In this document: piece after piece, positions 1 to 8,342 of the stretch
Layout: the number at the start of each line of letters is the position of its first letter
Position numbering within the stretch: position 1 is the first letter of the stretch
DNA from: Akkermansiaceae bacterium
GTDB lineage: Bacteria; Verrucomicrobiota; Verrucomicrobiia; Verrucomicrobiales; Akkermansiaceae
Reading direction: 5' to 3'
DNA length: 64,000 bases
NCBI GenBank assembly: GCA_024233115.1
Contig: JACKQB010000008.1
Coordinates: 1 to 64,000, forward strand
Position numbers and translations under genes: made by a program
The notes under the pieces: generated by a model
Seen by the model: only the letters and a program-made list of their open reading frames with translations
The model's database searches: none
Told to the model about the DNA's origin: nothing

Positions 1-119
1 GTTTAAAAACTTTTAATATTTATATTGACTAATTATTAAAATAAGTAAAGTATGCGGGAACGTTCACAATCGAGAAATGCATGTTTACTGATTCAAACCC
101 GTAAATCACCCTTACTATT

Positions 120-1241
120 ATGAAAACTTGTTCTAGCTTCCCTACCGGCTTCGCAACATTTGTTTTGCCATTATCAACATTGATCACTGGATCGGCATCG
201 GCTGTGACGTGGACTCTCGAAAACAGTCCCGGCACAACAACCTACCGGCCTGGCAGTACGCCGACTGCGCAACTACCTGACACAGCGACGGAAGATCACA
301 ATGCCTTGAGAACTTCGGGTTCTACTAGTTCAGTCAGGGTTGTCAATTCTGAGGGGATTACTGACGGTATAGGTACAACCGAGCGTTTTTCGGGAAGAGG
401 TTTCTTTTATGATGAGGCAGGTCCTTCTAGCGGTAGAATGTCGATCGTTTCAAAGACTTCGTATAATCTGGCGAATGAGAAGATTGAAATGGATATGTTT
501 AACTCGCTGGGACATGTTCCAAGACTAATTTCAGAGGGGCAAAATAATCAAATCATCCAAATAGGACTCATGGATATTTCCGGGGGGACTTCTGATAAAT
601 ACTTTGGAGATAATTCGGTTGATGCGCTCTATCTGTCCTTTGTGGCCGATAGTAATGTCAAGCTGGACTGGAACGATACCGTGGCCTCTGACGGTGGAGA
701 TACGGGTAGCATTACCGGGGACTTCACGATCCGTAACGAATCTGGGGCCATAGTGGCTTCCCTCGCTACGGGTGTGCAACTAGACGCCACCACTTATCTG
801 GGCGGAGGGGTTGGTGATAACATATTTAGTACGGAGCTCTATTGGTACAACATGAACCTTACGTTTGAAGAAGATGGCGTAGGTGGAATTGATATCAGCT
901 TTGATGTGCATAAATACTCTAACATCTCGGATATTGGTTGGAGAACTCAGCAGATTGCTGGTTCTGAGCAACGACTGACTCCCATTGAGTTCAATATGGT
1001 GAACGCGACTACCAACATAGCTGCAGGTTCACATGGCTTGTCTTCGTTTGCGACTTTAGCGCCAGCACTGGGTACGAATGTCAGTGATAGTCTCTACCTT
1101 GGAACTTCCGGAATTAACTACGACTGGGCACCTGATCTTTCCCCGCCTGTTCAAGTTCCTGAGCCAACGTCAGGTCTGTTGATTGTATTGGGGTCGGCGG
1201 CTGTCTGTTTCCGCAGGAACAGATCTCAGTTCACTTCGTGA
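120..1241 (+). CDS. PEP-CTERM sorting-domain surface protein
   Basis: A 373-residue exported protein of unknown specific function. The N-terminus (residues 1 to about 29, ending GSASA) reads as a Sec signal peptide. The body is Gly/Asp/Ser/Thr-rich with no enzyme motif I recognise. The C-terminus has the tripartite PEP-CTERM sorting signal: VPEP near residue 345, a hydrophobic stretch, then an arginine-rich tail (FRRNR). In known systems an exosortase processes this signal and the protein ends up in the envelope or extracellular matrix; no exosortase is in the window. The ATG at 120 puts the signal peptide at the very start. The tail differs from the near-identical tails of the two other PEP-CTERM proteins here (at 28668 and 36678), so it is a more distant relative. 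Confidence 0.85.
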   Translation: MKTCSSFPTGFATFVLPLSTLITGSASAVTWTLENSPGTTTYRPGSTPTAQLPDTATEDHNALRTSGSTSSVRVVNSEGITDGIGTTERFSGRGFFYDEAGPSSGRMSIVSKTSYNLANEKIEMDMFNSLGHVPRLISEGQNNQIIQIGLMDISGGTSDKYFGDNSVDALYLSFVADSNVKLDWNDTVASDGGDTGSITGDFTIRNESGAIVASLATGVQLDATTYLGGGVGDNIFSTELYWYNMNLTFEEDGVGGIDISFDVHKYSNISDIGWRTQQIAGSEQRLTPIEFNMVNATTNIAAGSHGLSSFATLAPALGTNVSDSLYLGTSGINYDWAPDLSPPVQVPEPTSGLLIVLGSAAVCFRRNRSQFTS

Positions 1242-1920
1242 GCTGCAGGATGGCGATGACTTTGTCAGATTACTTCTCAGCGTGACTTTTCTAGCACGTG
1301 GTTGGTTTTTTTCTTCTTGGCGACTCCAGGGGGCGGGCACATGATCACCCTTATGGAACACCACGTCTATTTCTGTACGGGGTCCGTGGATTGTGTAGTG
1401 TTAGATATGTATGTTAGCCTCCCAAATATCAACCTTCCCAACTCTAGTCGCTATCGCTAAATTGTACACTGCCAAATTATCATCGTATGGTTTTGCCAAA
1501 TTGACATCGGGTGATTTCTGATAGATTTCCACGCTTTCATCGAGTGTTTACGTGTGGATCTTAGTGAGGAGTAGTTGCGATTAATGGTGTGTGTTTGAGC
1601 TGTGTTGAGGTTCTTGAGAAATGATACCACGTCGAGTTTTATGCCTTTACTGGTGGGGTTTTTGAGGCATCCTCCTACGCCAAGGCTACGGCGGGACAAG
1701 TTACCCGATGCTCTTGAAGAGTTGTAATGGAAAAGACAAATTATGGCTGAATTTTAATTTATTAACTAACAGAAAGCGTGCCGATCCGTTCCCGAATTGC
1801 GTTGTTTGAATTTGCATGATTCATCAGTTTTGATTTGGCTATAAACAGCTGGTTTGCACGACGAATGGGTGGAACTTTACATTTCAAGATTCCCCGGCAA
1901 AGCGTGTTGACCATATGGGT
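1242..1920. other. gene-poor spacer, about 680 bases
   Basis: No convincing coding sequence. The only longer open frames are short and without recognisable protein character. The part around 1660-1710 (containing ACGCCAAGGCTACGGCGGGA) resembles in style the interspersed non-coding repeats common in this phylum, but there is no second copy in the window. The stretch separates the PEP-CTERM gene from the convergently transcribed kinase gene. Confidence 0.5.
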
Positions 1921-2748
1921 CTATTCAAAGGTTCTGTGCTTTTTCCGGGTAGGGGCCAGGTCCCGGACGATGGCCTTGGCCTCGGGCGTGAGCCTGGTGA
2001 TGCCCAGATATTTTTTCAGAAACCAGACGGTGTCACGTGTCGGCCACTCGGGGATGTAGCGGAACATGGTCTTGAGGTCATTGTAGATCATTTTCTTCGA
2101 TCTTACGCCTGGATACTTGGTGCGCTCGAGATCGATAAAACAGGCATCGAACTTCCCAGGCAACACGGGAGAGCCGTCGACATAGGTGATGTTGAGATAG
2201 ATATGCCGGCCGTAGAGCGCGTTGTGAATGATGCCGGCGGAATGCGTTTTTTTAAGGATTTTTAAAACGGCATCCAGCAAGGCGTAGCGTTGATGGCGTG
2301 GTGGCCACTGCTTGTTTTTGACACACCAGGCGACAAGCTGATCGATATCACTCATGCCTTTGACCTCTTCGGAGACAACGATACACTGGCGGCTGCCATT
2401 GTGTTTGCGGCTGGCGAAGTAGATGATCTTCATCGTTGGGACCCCGGCCTTTTGCAGTCGATTGTAATTCCGCCATTCGAGCTCAAAGGTCGGTATACGC
2501 CTTAGCTTGAGGATGACATTGTTGGGGTAATGGTTTTGCTGGCGCTTCAGGTAAACAACCCGGCCGTCATCCAGACGGATGCGGCAAACGTGGCTCCACG
2601 AGGTATTGTCGTCCTTGCCACGGAAGTTCCCTTCCTCGACGAGTTCGCCCTCGGTGTCCCACCATGCTTGGAAGTCCGGGAAACCCGATTTCTCAAATGA
2701 GGCTTTCCAGTCAGGGTCGATGTATGATTTTGTCGGCATGAGATTCAA
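1921..2748 (-). CDS. InaA-type lipopolysaccharide kinase-like protein
   Basis: About 275 residues of the Kdo/WaaP/InaA protein-kinase-like superfamily, which phosphorylates sugars of the LPS inner core on the cytoplasmic face. Visible kinase features: a lysine in VYLKRQ near residue 70, the catalytic-loop-like HNALYGRHIYL near residue 180, and the metal-binding IDLER near residue 212. The loop has Ala where classical kinases have the catalytic Asp. From memory InaA proteins also lack a standard HRD, so this is not by itself evidence of inactivity. The TTG start at 2748 overlaps the stop of the upstream glycosyltransferase by 4 bases; an ATG at 2739 is equally plausible. Last gene of a two-gene minus-strand unit. 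Confidence 0.75.
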   Translation of the reverse strand: MNLMPTKSYIDPDWKASFEKSGFPDFQAWWDTEGELVEEGNFRGKDDNTSWSHVCRIRLDDGRVVYLKRQQNHYPNNVILKLRRIPTFELEWRNYNRLQKAGVPTMKIIYFASRKHNGSRQCIVVSEEVKGMSDIDQLVAWCVKNKQWPPRHQRYALLDAVLKILKKTHSAGIIHNALYGRHIYLNITYVDGSPVLPGKFDACFIDLERTKYPGVRSKKMIYNDLKTMFRYIPEWPTRDTVWFLKKYLGITRLTPEAKAIVRDLAPTRKKHRTFE

Positions 2749-3878
2749 GCTTGTGGTTGTGAAATCGGGAGGTGGGGGGATTGTTTAACCGACTCTCGCA
2801 TATGGTCAAGAATGACGTTGGCCGTGCGGTAAAGCGCGGGGGACGAGGCCCAGTCGAGAGCCTGCTGTCGGAGTGTGGGTAAGTCCCCGAGCATCTGGGT
2901 AACCGTGTCGCAAATTTCCTGCGGCGGGCAGTCGTCGCTCAGCAGCGTGCCGCCGGCGTCGGCGACATGGCTGGCATAACCACAAAGGCGGGTGCAGGTG
3001 ACGGGTAGACCATGGGTCAGAGCCTCGACAAGGACCATACCCGCCGTTTCCCGGCTCGACGGGTGAACGAGCAGATCGGCGGCGGTCATCAGGGACGGGA
3101 TGTCGTTTCGTGGTCCCAGGGTATGCACTCGATTGGCCACGTTGCGTGATACCGCCAGTTTGGTAAGCTGGTCTGCCTTGTCATCGCCACAGACGGCCAG
3201 ATGGACGTGTTTGTCTGTGAGCGGGAGTGCCTCGATGATGGTTGCGACACGTTTGAGTTTGAAATTGGAGCCTACAAAGAGAAGCAGCTGGTCTGATTCC
3301 GCCAGCCCGAGCTGATCGAAGATACGCCTACGGGTCTGAGCGCGGGATTGCTCCGGCGGAGTTGGTTTTTTCACCCAGGGAGGAAGGACGGTGAGCCGCT
3401 CCCGGGCCAGCTGGTAATGCTCCTGGTAGACCTTGACGTCAGGCTCGGCGAGAAAGAAAACATGTGTCCGGGCCCCGGGTCCGAACAGTTGTTGTTCGGT
3501 GTTGAGGAAATACCTGTAGCGTGGCAGGAGCCGCGCCAGAGCTGGTTTGGATGCCAGGAATTTGTCCAAAAAACACGAGTCTCCACAGAAGTGAAATGGT
3601 GTGTTGGGCACTCTACTGAAACAGATAGAAGTGTCGAAATCCCCCGATTGGACCAACCGCTGGCAAGCTGTCGCGAATCGGGCGGCCTTCGAGTGGTTGC
3701 TGCTGCCACCACTGTTCAGCTCGACCACCGGGATGCCGCCAGGCTTGTCTCCCTGCCAGGTTGCCACCACGAGTGTGGGCAGGTCTCCCGCGTGCACCGC
3801 GGCCTGCGCGAGGCGGACCGCGTCACGTTGCAGCCCTCCGTATGGGAAATAGTGCTGGAGAAAAATGGCAAACTTCAT
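2745..3878 (-). CDS. Glycosyltransferase family 4, WaaG-like LPS core transferase
   Basis: A GT-B fold glycosyltransferase of about 377 residues. The N-terminus MKFAIFLQHYFPYGGLQRD carries the glycine-rich donor-domain opening typical of WaaG/RfaG. The C-terminal half has LLFVGSNFKLKR, the helix VHPSSRETAGMVLVEAL with the nucleotide-sugar-binding glutamates, and a following GLPV. WaaG adds the first hexose to the heptose region of LPS; that exact role is inferred from the neighbouring waaP. I chose the ATG at 3878 because it starts directly on the conserved strand; an in-frame TTG at 3923 would add 15 residues of no conserved character. Divergent from waaP across about 100 bases. Confidence 0.82.
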   Translation of the reverse strand: MKFAIFLQHYFPYGGLQRDAVRLAQAAVHAGDLPTLVVATWQGDKPGGIPVVELNSGGSSNHSKAARFATACQRLVQSGDFDTSICFSRVPNTPFHFCGDSCFLDKFLASKPALARLLPRYRYFLNTEQQLFGPGARTHVFFLAEPDVKVYQEHYQLARERLTVLPPWVKKPTPPEQSRAQTRRRIFDQLGLAESDQLLLFVGSNFKLKRVATIIEALPLTDKHVHLAVCGDDKADQLTKLAVSRNVANRVHTLGPRNDIPSLMTAADLLVHPSSRETAGMVLVEALTHGLPVTCTRLCGYASHVADAGGTLLSDDCPPQEICDTVTQMLGDLPTLRQQALDWASSPALYRTANVILDHMRESVKQSPHLPISQPQA

Positions 3879-3982
3879 GGCGTTGCGGAACTCGGATTCT
3901 GACCTGATTCTGGTCGATGCCAAGAGTAATTCTGGCGGGCTGTTCTTGACCTGATCGAAGATGCAAGCTCTGCTGAGTGCGG
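3879..3982. promoter_or_regulatory. divergent promoter region between glycosyltransferase and waaP
   Basis: Both flanking LPS genes start outward from this roughly 100-base gap, so it must hold promoters for both directions unless transcription comes from further away. I see no confident -35/-10 pair and no clear palindrome. Confidence 0.35.
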
Positions 3983-4837
3983 ATGATTGAGCTTGCCCCT
4001 GAAATAAAGGACAAATTTCCGGATGTTACTTCGGGTGGAGGAGCCTTTGACAAGGTTCTGGCACTCGATGGTAAAATCTACCGGGCCAAGGAGGGGCGGC
4101 GGACCTTGCGTTTTGAACACGGGGGAAAAAGTTATTTTGCCAAGATCCACACCGGGATTGGCTGGAAAGAGGTGTTTAAAAACCTGCTGGCGTTCCGTTT
4201 ACCCATAATCGATGCCTCCAACGAGTGGCAGGCCGTCGAGGTACTCGAACGCGTCGGTGTGGAGACGGTAAGGATCGTTGGCAAGGGGAAACGCGGTTGC
4301 AATCCCGCGAGAATCGAATCCTTTGTCATCATGCAGGCGCTTGAGGAACTGGTCGAGGTGGAGGATTTCCTGAAGGGTCTCGGAGGACTGCAAGGCGCTG
4401 CCCGTCTGGCCTTGAAAAGAATGATTGTTAGAAAAGTCGCTGCATCCGCCGGAAGGATGCACGGTGCCGGGATGAATCACCGGGACTTTTACCTGTGCCA
4501 TTTTCATATCGTGGAGCGCGACTGGACTGGCTGGTCGCCGGAGCAGGACTTCAGGCTGCCGGTGATCGACCTGCACCGGGCCCAGCTGCGTGACAAGGTG
4601 CCGCAAAGATGGCTGGCGAAAGATCTGGGGGCGTTGTTATACTCGGCTATCGACTGTGGTGTCACCGACCGCGACATCGTGGCATTTTTACGTGTCTATC
4701 TGGGGGCCGATTGGAAAAGTCAGCTCATTGCCAACAAGGCACTCTGGCACGCGGTTGTCATGCGGGCCCGGAAGTTCTACCGCAGGCACCGTGGTAAGGA
4801 GATGTGCATGCCGGGTGTGTTTCAGCGCTTCTTGTAG
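3983..4837 (+). CDS. waaP: Lipopolysaccharide core heptose(I) kinase WaaP
   Basis: A 284-residue protein matching the WaaP/RfaP heptose kinase family, which phosphorylates the first heptose of the LPS inner core using ATP. Key sites are intact: the lysine in SYFAKIHTG, the catalytic loop MNHRDFYLCHF with HRD, and the metal-binding VIDLHRAQLR. The length is close to the roughly 265-residue enterobacterial enzyme. The ATG at 3983 is preferred over a GTG two codons earlier. It is the only gene of the kinase cluster on the plus strand. Its last 16 bases overlap the end of the convergent kinase-like gene. It is also the only one of the five kinases here with a standard HRD loop. Confidence 0.9.
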   Translation: MIELAPEIKDKFPDVTSGGGAFDKVLALDGKIYRAKEGRRTLRFEHGGKSYFAKIHTGIGWKEVFKNLLAFRLPIIDASNEWQAVEVLERVGVETVRIVGKGKRGCNPARIESFVIMQALEELVEVEDFLKGLGGLQGAARLALKRMIVRKVAASAGRMHGAGMNHRDFYLCHFHIVERDWTGWSPEQDFRLPVIDLHRAQLRDKVPQRWLAKDLGALLYSAIDCGVTDRDIVAFLRVYLGADWKSQLIANKALWHAVVMRARKFYRRHRGKEMCMPGVFQRFL

Positions 4838-5481
4838 TGCTTGAAGTGCTGCTTGAACTCCTTTTTGTGTGCCTTGTCGAGCTTGAGTAGAGCTAGGTAG
4901 CTTTTCAGGATCTTGGGTAGCTTGGCCTTTTTGATTCGCTTGGCGTCCTTGTCATACCTGAGTGGAAAAGCCAGATTGGCCGCCCGCCGGAGTAGAGGGA
5001 CCGGCTTGTTGTAAAATTTGACATCCGTGAAATCGATCAGTCCATACTCACCAGGGGCGGTTTGGATGATGTTACCCAGATGAATCGAGCGGTATAGAAT
5101 ACCCAGTTCATGCAGTGAAAAAATGAACCGGCACAGGTCGGGGATGTCGACTTGATCAGGATCCTCCTTGAGTAATTCACGCATACTTTTTCCCGGCAGG
5201 GATTTGTATTTCACCACTCTGATATGGCTGTTTTCTACCTTGGCATGCTCGAGGATTTCCGGGACCCGGATGCCGAGCGCCGCTAACCTGGCGGCATTGT
5301 TGACAAACCGGGTCGCATAGTGGGAGAGGGTGTTGGATGAGAAGAATCGTTTTTTGATCGCCCAGATTTTGGTGATCGTCTGATCGGGATGGATCACCAC
5401 ACAGGGGTAGCCTCCCTGGCTATCAATGGCTGTGCCATTCCTGCAGAGAGAGTCGAGTTCCTGTGTGGTCATTTGTTTCAT
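4822..5481 (-). CDS. WaaP/toluene-tolerance-family kinase-like protein (copy 1)
   Basis: 219 residues, a small kinase-like protein of the family labelled toluene tolerance or lipopolysaccharide kinase in Pseudomonas LPS-core operons. The N-lobe has TKIWAIKKRFFS; the loop reads ILYRSIHLGNII (residues about 135-146) and the metal site GLIDFTDV. The usual catalytic Asp position holds Ser while the later Asn and the DF Asp are kept. It is clearly paralogous to the gene at 6168: same start pattern, length, and RRA.NLA.P block. Very Lys-rich C-terminus. Lies 7 bases after the next kinase-like gene, so cotranscribed. Its sugar target cannot be told from the sequence. Confidence 0.75.
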   Translation of the reverse strand: MKQMTTQELDSLCRNGTAIDSQGGYPCVVIHPDQTITKIWAIKKRFFSSNTLSHYATRFVNNAARLAALGIRVPEILEHAKVENSHIRVVKYKSLPGKSMRELLKEDPDQVDIPDLCRFIFSLHELGILYRSIHLGNIIQTAPGEYGLIDFTDVKFYNKPVPLLRRAANLAFPLRYDKDAKRIKKAKLPKILKSYLALLKLDKAHKKEFKQHFKHYKKR

Positions 5482-5488
5482 CGCCAGG

Positions 5489-6163
5489 CTAGTTGATTAC
5501 GAGTCCCCGTTTGCGAAGGTTGCCAAGAATAAACTCACGATCGGCAGCTGGTGTGGAGGCACTGGTAAAGTAAGCCTCCAGGAAATTGGCGACACCGTAA
5601 CGCTGGTAGAGATCACGATCATTTCTCACGGCGTGATCGAGTAGATAAAACAGGTTTTTTGCCTTCCGCCTGCGGTTCATCGAGTAGCGGACGTTATCCA
5701 TATCGATGATCGCAAACGAGCCATCGTCCTGGATCAGGTAGTTGTCGCTATGGCCATGGCGGAAATAGAAGTTTTTCCCGTGAAGTTCCGCGATGTATTT
5801 GGCGAGCTTGGTGAGTAAGCCCGGGTCCTGGTCGCTTTGGTAGGCGTTGTAAACGGTCCGACCAGGCACCGACTCGTAGCTGACGACATCACACTCGGCC
5901 TCGGGGCACCGTGCCCAGAAATCGGGACGGATGGTGTTGATGCCAAGCGCGGTGATGCGTTCGGCATTTCTGACAAACTCAGTGGCAACCGGGTTGAGGT
6001 GCCTGCGCCGGATGCCTTTGTTGTCGTAGCTGAAAAACTTGGTATAGACAGCACCTTTGCGGATGACCTTGGGCCATCTTTTATGGGTGACAATGATCTC
6101 AGAGCCTTCGATCAGGTTCTCGAAGGTGCTGAGGTCGATGGATTGACGTTTTAATGGTGCCAT
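5489..6163 (-). CDS. WaaP/toluene-tolerance-family kinase-like protein (divergent member)
   Basis: 224 residues, distantly related to the two flanking paralogues. N-lobe: WPKVIRKGAVYTKFFSYD. The loop is FYFRHGHSDNYLI near residue 140, followed by FAIIDMDNVRYS as the metal-binding strand. The catalytic Asp position is His. There is a predicted alpha-helical C-terminal third and no membrane segment. Start ATG at 6163 lies only 4 bases after the stop of the upstream kinase-like gene. Likely part of the same inner-core decoration pathway; the substrate is unknown. Confidence 0.7.
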   Translation of the reverse strand: MAPLKRQSIDLSTFENLIEGSEIIVTHKRWPKVIRKGAVYTKFFSYDNKGIRRRHLNPVATEFVRNAERITALGINTIRPDFWARCPEAECDVVSYESVPGRTVYNAYQSDQDPGLLTKLAKYIAELHGKNFYFRHGHSDNYLIQDDGSFAIIDMDNVRYSMNRRRKAKNLFYLLDHAVRNDRDLYQRYGVANFLEAYFTSASTPAADREFILGNLRKRGLVIN

Positions 6164-6167
6164 GAAC

Positions 6168-6836
6168 TCATTGTTTGAACCTGTTAAGTCGCTTTGTTAG
6201 GTTTGTGAGGAAGGATTGCCTGTCGCGGTCGGTGGGTTTCCATGCCTCCAGATAGGACTCCTTCAGGTCAGGGAGTCCGGCTTTTTCCATCAGCGCCATG
6301 TCATTTGCATATTTCATGGGGACGGCCAGATTGACGGCGCGCCTCCCGGGTGTGAGGGCTTTGCCACTGTGGCTGATATCACAGAAGTCGATCAGTCCAT
6401 AGCCCATATCCTCCATCTGGATGACGTTGCCAAAGTGGATGGTGCGAAACTCGATGCCTGACTCGTGCAGGCGATGGATAAACGCGGCAAGGCCGGGGAT
6501 GTCGAGTTTTCCAGGGTTTGTTTCGAGGAGTTCGCGGATGCTTTCACCGGGGAGTATCTTGTACTGGACGATATGGACGTCGGTTTTTTCAATCTTGAAA
6601 TAATCGGTGATTTCAGGTGCCGCGATACCCAGTGATGTAATCAGCCTGGCGTTGTCGACAAAACGTTTTGCGTAGGGTTTGATTCGGGCTGATGAAAAGA
6701 ACTTGACCGGATTGGCCCAGACTTTGGTGATGCTGTCACCGGGGTGATAGATCATCGAAGGATAACCAAACTTTTCATCGTCAGGTCGGCCAGCTGCACA
6801 GATTTTTTGAAACTCTGCCTGGGTAATTGTTTTCAT
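6168..6836 (-). CDS. WaaP/toluene-tolerance-family kinase-like protein (copy 2)
   Basis: 222 residues, paralogue of the gene at 4822. Shared landmarks: ITKVWANPVKFFSSARI in the N-lobe, the loop IEFRTIHFGNVIQ near residue 140, GLIDFCDI at the metal site, and a RRAVNLAVPMKY block. The loop has Thr at the catalytic Asp position. Sits 20 bases downstream of the acyltransferase gene and 4 bases before the next kinase, so acyltransferase and three kinases form one minus-strand unit. Expected to work in the cytoplasm on nascent lipid A-core; which sugar is modified is not visible. Confidence 0.75.
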   Translation of the reverse strand: MKTITQAEFQKICAAGRPDDEKFGYPSMIYHPGDSITKVWANPVKFFSSARIKPYAKRFVDNARLITSLGIAAPEITDYFKIEKTDVHIVQYKILPGESIRELLETNPGKLDIPGLAAFIHRLHESGIEFRTIHFGNVIQMEDMGYGLIDFCDISHSGKALTPGRRAVNLAVPMKYANDMALMEKAGLPDLKESYLEAWKPTDRDRQSFLTNLTKRLNRFKQ

Positions 6837-6856
6837 AAGGAGATGGTGGGGCGCTG

Positions 6857-8236
6857 TTATTCGGGAGCAGGGCTGATACGCGTAATAAAGGATTCCAGTC
6901 GAGCTTGGTAGTTGGCTGGATCATCATGTCCTCCGACAGGGGGCTCGTTTTTTAAAGCGAAAATTTTGTCGATACCCGCCATTGTCAAGAGTGTGGTACC
7001 AGTGCCATCCAGCGAGAGGTCGAGAGCGCAATCGAAGGGTGCTGGTAGCGACGCCTCGTAATTCCTGATAGCGTTCGCCGCGAGATGTGGCGGCTCATCA
7101 GGGACAACGGGTAGAGTGGTATCGGCCTCTGCTGGAGGGGGGATGCTGCCGACAAGCGTGATATGGAAATCGGGTCGGCACGAGCGGAGATAGCGTAACA
7201 CCTCGCCGAGGCTCTCGTTCGCCGGCCGCATCGGGATGTAGATCAGAAGGTAAAAAGGCACAGTGAATGATAGGTCGGCGGGTTTCATGTTACGTGGCAC
7301 CGAGCCCCGGATCTTGAGTGCTGTCCTGTTGGCGCCACGCCAGTAGTTGTGCATCCAGAGGACATCGGCCGGGCTTTCATTCATCAGCTGTTCGTATGCC
7401 TTGGCACATCTGGCTGTCACCTTGTAGGTATCTTTGAGTTCGTCAGCCGAGACCTCCAGAGCGGGGTGCACTACCACTTTCCATCTGCCTGGAGAAACAG
7501 TACACATGGAAACAGGGAGGATCGGTGCTTTGGTTTTACGATGCAGGAGTGCCGGCAGGTTGGTCATCGATGCCAGCTTGCCATACAGGGGGACCGGCAT
7601 CCCGTGTTTGCCTGCACTCTGGTCGGCGATGACCCCCAGGAAGCCGCCGGATTTCAGAAGGGTGATGGGTTTGGTGAATCCGTCAAACCGATTGAACAAG
7701 GCTGCGCCCCGACTCTGTCTGCGCCGCTTGACGAGTCGGTTCAACAATGGATTATTGAGCGGTCGGTAAAGCGATGCCGGTGACTTGATCTCGGGAACCA
7801 GTGTTTTCAACTGGGTGAGTACCTCCCAGTTTCCCATGTGGCCGAGCAGCAGGATGCAGCCTTGGTTGTTTGCCAGAGCGTTGAGCAGGTGTTCGCGACC
7901 TACCACTTCGACGCGTTCGATGATCTCCTTGTTGGTCAATGTGGATGCCGTGATACTGGCGACCAGGTTGAGGCCGGATGTCCGGAATGTCTTCCGGGCA
8001 AGGGCGTTGAGCTCCCGGGGTGACAATCGGCCATGATGAACGATCCGCAGGTTCCTGAGAACGATCTGCCGACGCCTGGGCATCAGGAAATAGGTGACTT
8101 GCCCCATCGTCGCCCCGATGATACAGACGAACTCCATCGGGAGGAGTCGAAGGAAGCATTCAAAGCCCCGGTAGAGCACGTAAACGAGGTGGTCGCTCAG
8201 GCTGGCTTGGTCATGGTTGGACTCATTATTTCCCAT
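6857..8236 (-). CDS. LpxL/HtrB-type lipid A acyltransferase with C-terminal GT9-like extension
   Basis: 459 residues, about 150 longer than a normal lipid A late acyltransferase (near 300). Residues 1 to about 305 are the LpxL family domain. It has an N-terminal hydrophobic helix, the catalytic H-x4-E motif in LLLGHMGNWEVL near residue 130, and the later GVIADQSAG and HNYWRG landmarks. Residues about 320-459 look like the first half of a GT9 heptosyltransferase Rossmann domain: YIPMRPANESLGEVLRYLR, then FHITLVG, FDCALDLS and AGIDKIFAL. The second GT9 domain, which binds the nucleotide sugar, is missing. Fusion or a fused degenerate domain is the likely explanation. Start ATG at 8236. Heads the unit with three kinase genes. 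Confidence 0.8.
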   Translation of the reverse strand: MGNNESNHDQASLSDHLVYVLYRGFECFLRLLPMEFVCIIGATMGQVTYFLMPRRRQIVLRNLRIVHHGRLSPRELNALARKTFRTSGLNLVASITASTLTNKEIIERVEVVGREHLLNALANNQGCILLLGHMGNWEVLTQLKTLVPEIKSPASLYRPLNNPLLNRLVKRRRQSRGAALFNRFDGFTKPITLLKSGGFLGVIADQSAGKHGMPVPLYGKLASMTNLPALLHRKTKAPILPVSMCTVSPGRWKVVVHPALEVSADELKDTYKVTARCAKAYEQLMNESPADVLWMHNYWRGANRTALKIRGSVPRNMKPADLSFTVPFYLLIYIPMRPANESLGEVLRYLRSCRPDFHITLVGSIPPPAEADTTLPVVPDEPPHLAANAIRNYEASLPAPFDCALDLSLDGTGTTLLTMAGIDKIFALKNEPPVGGHDDPANYQARLESFITRISPAPE

Positions 8237-8310
8237 AGCAAGGTATCGGTGGGTGGCTGTTGATGTCTGGTTACTCCGAAAAGGCCATGGCTGTTTTTAA
8301 ACACCTGATT

Positions 8311-8330
8311 TCAAACGCCAAATACCAAAT
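8311..8330. repeat. short intergenic repeat (AAACKCCAAATACC type)
   Basis: The gap between priA and the acyltransferase contains CAAACGCCAAATACCAAAT. Closely related strings recur at 10562-10593 and 11187-11236 and, inverted and more degenerate, at 38501-38536, always at gene boundaries. Confidence 0.5.
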
Positions 8331-8342
8331 TGGGAAAATATC

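Noticed and set aside
1457..1699. Minus-strand 80-codon open frame in the left spacer
   Set aside because: No recognisable motif, no ribosome site, and its start lies in repeat-like sequence. I treat it as non-coding.
3348..3902. Plus-strand open frame inside the glycosyltransferase gene
   Set aside because: Antisense shadow of a GT-B gene whose own motifs are intact; no ribosome site or protein-like composition.
4822..6836. The three small kinase-like genes as pseudogenes because the catalytic Asp is missing
   Set aside because: Frames are full length and tightly spaced. The substituted loops follow one common pattern ([YF]R.xH..N), which points to a family rule and not decay.
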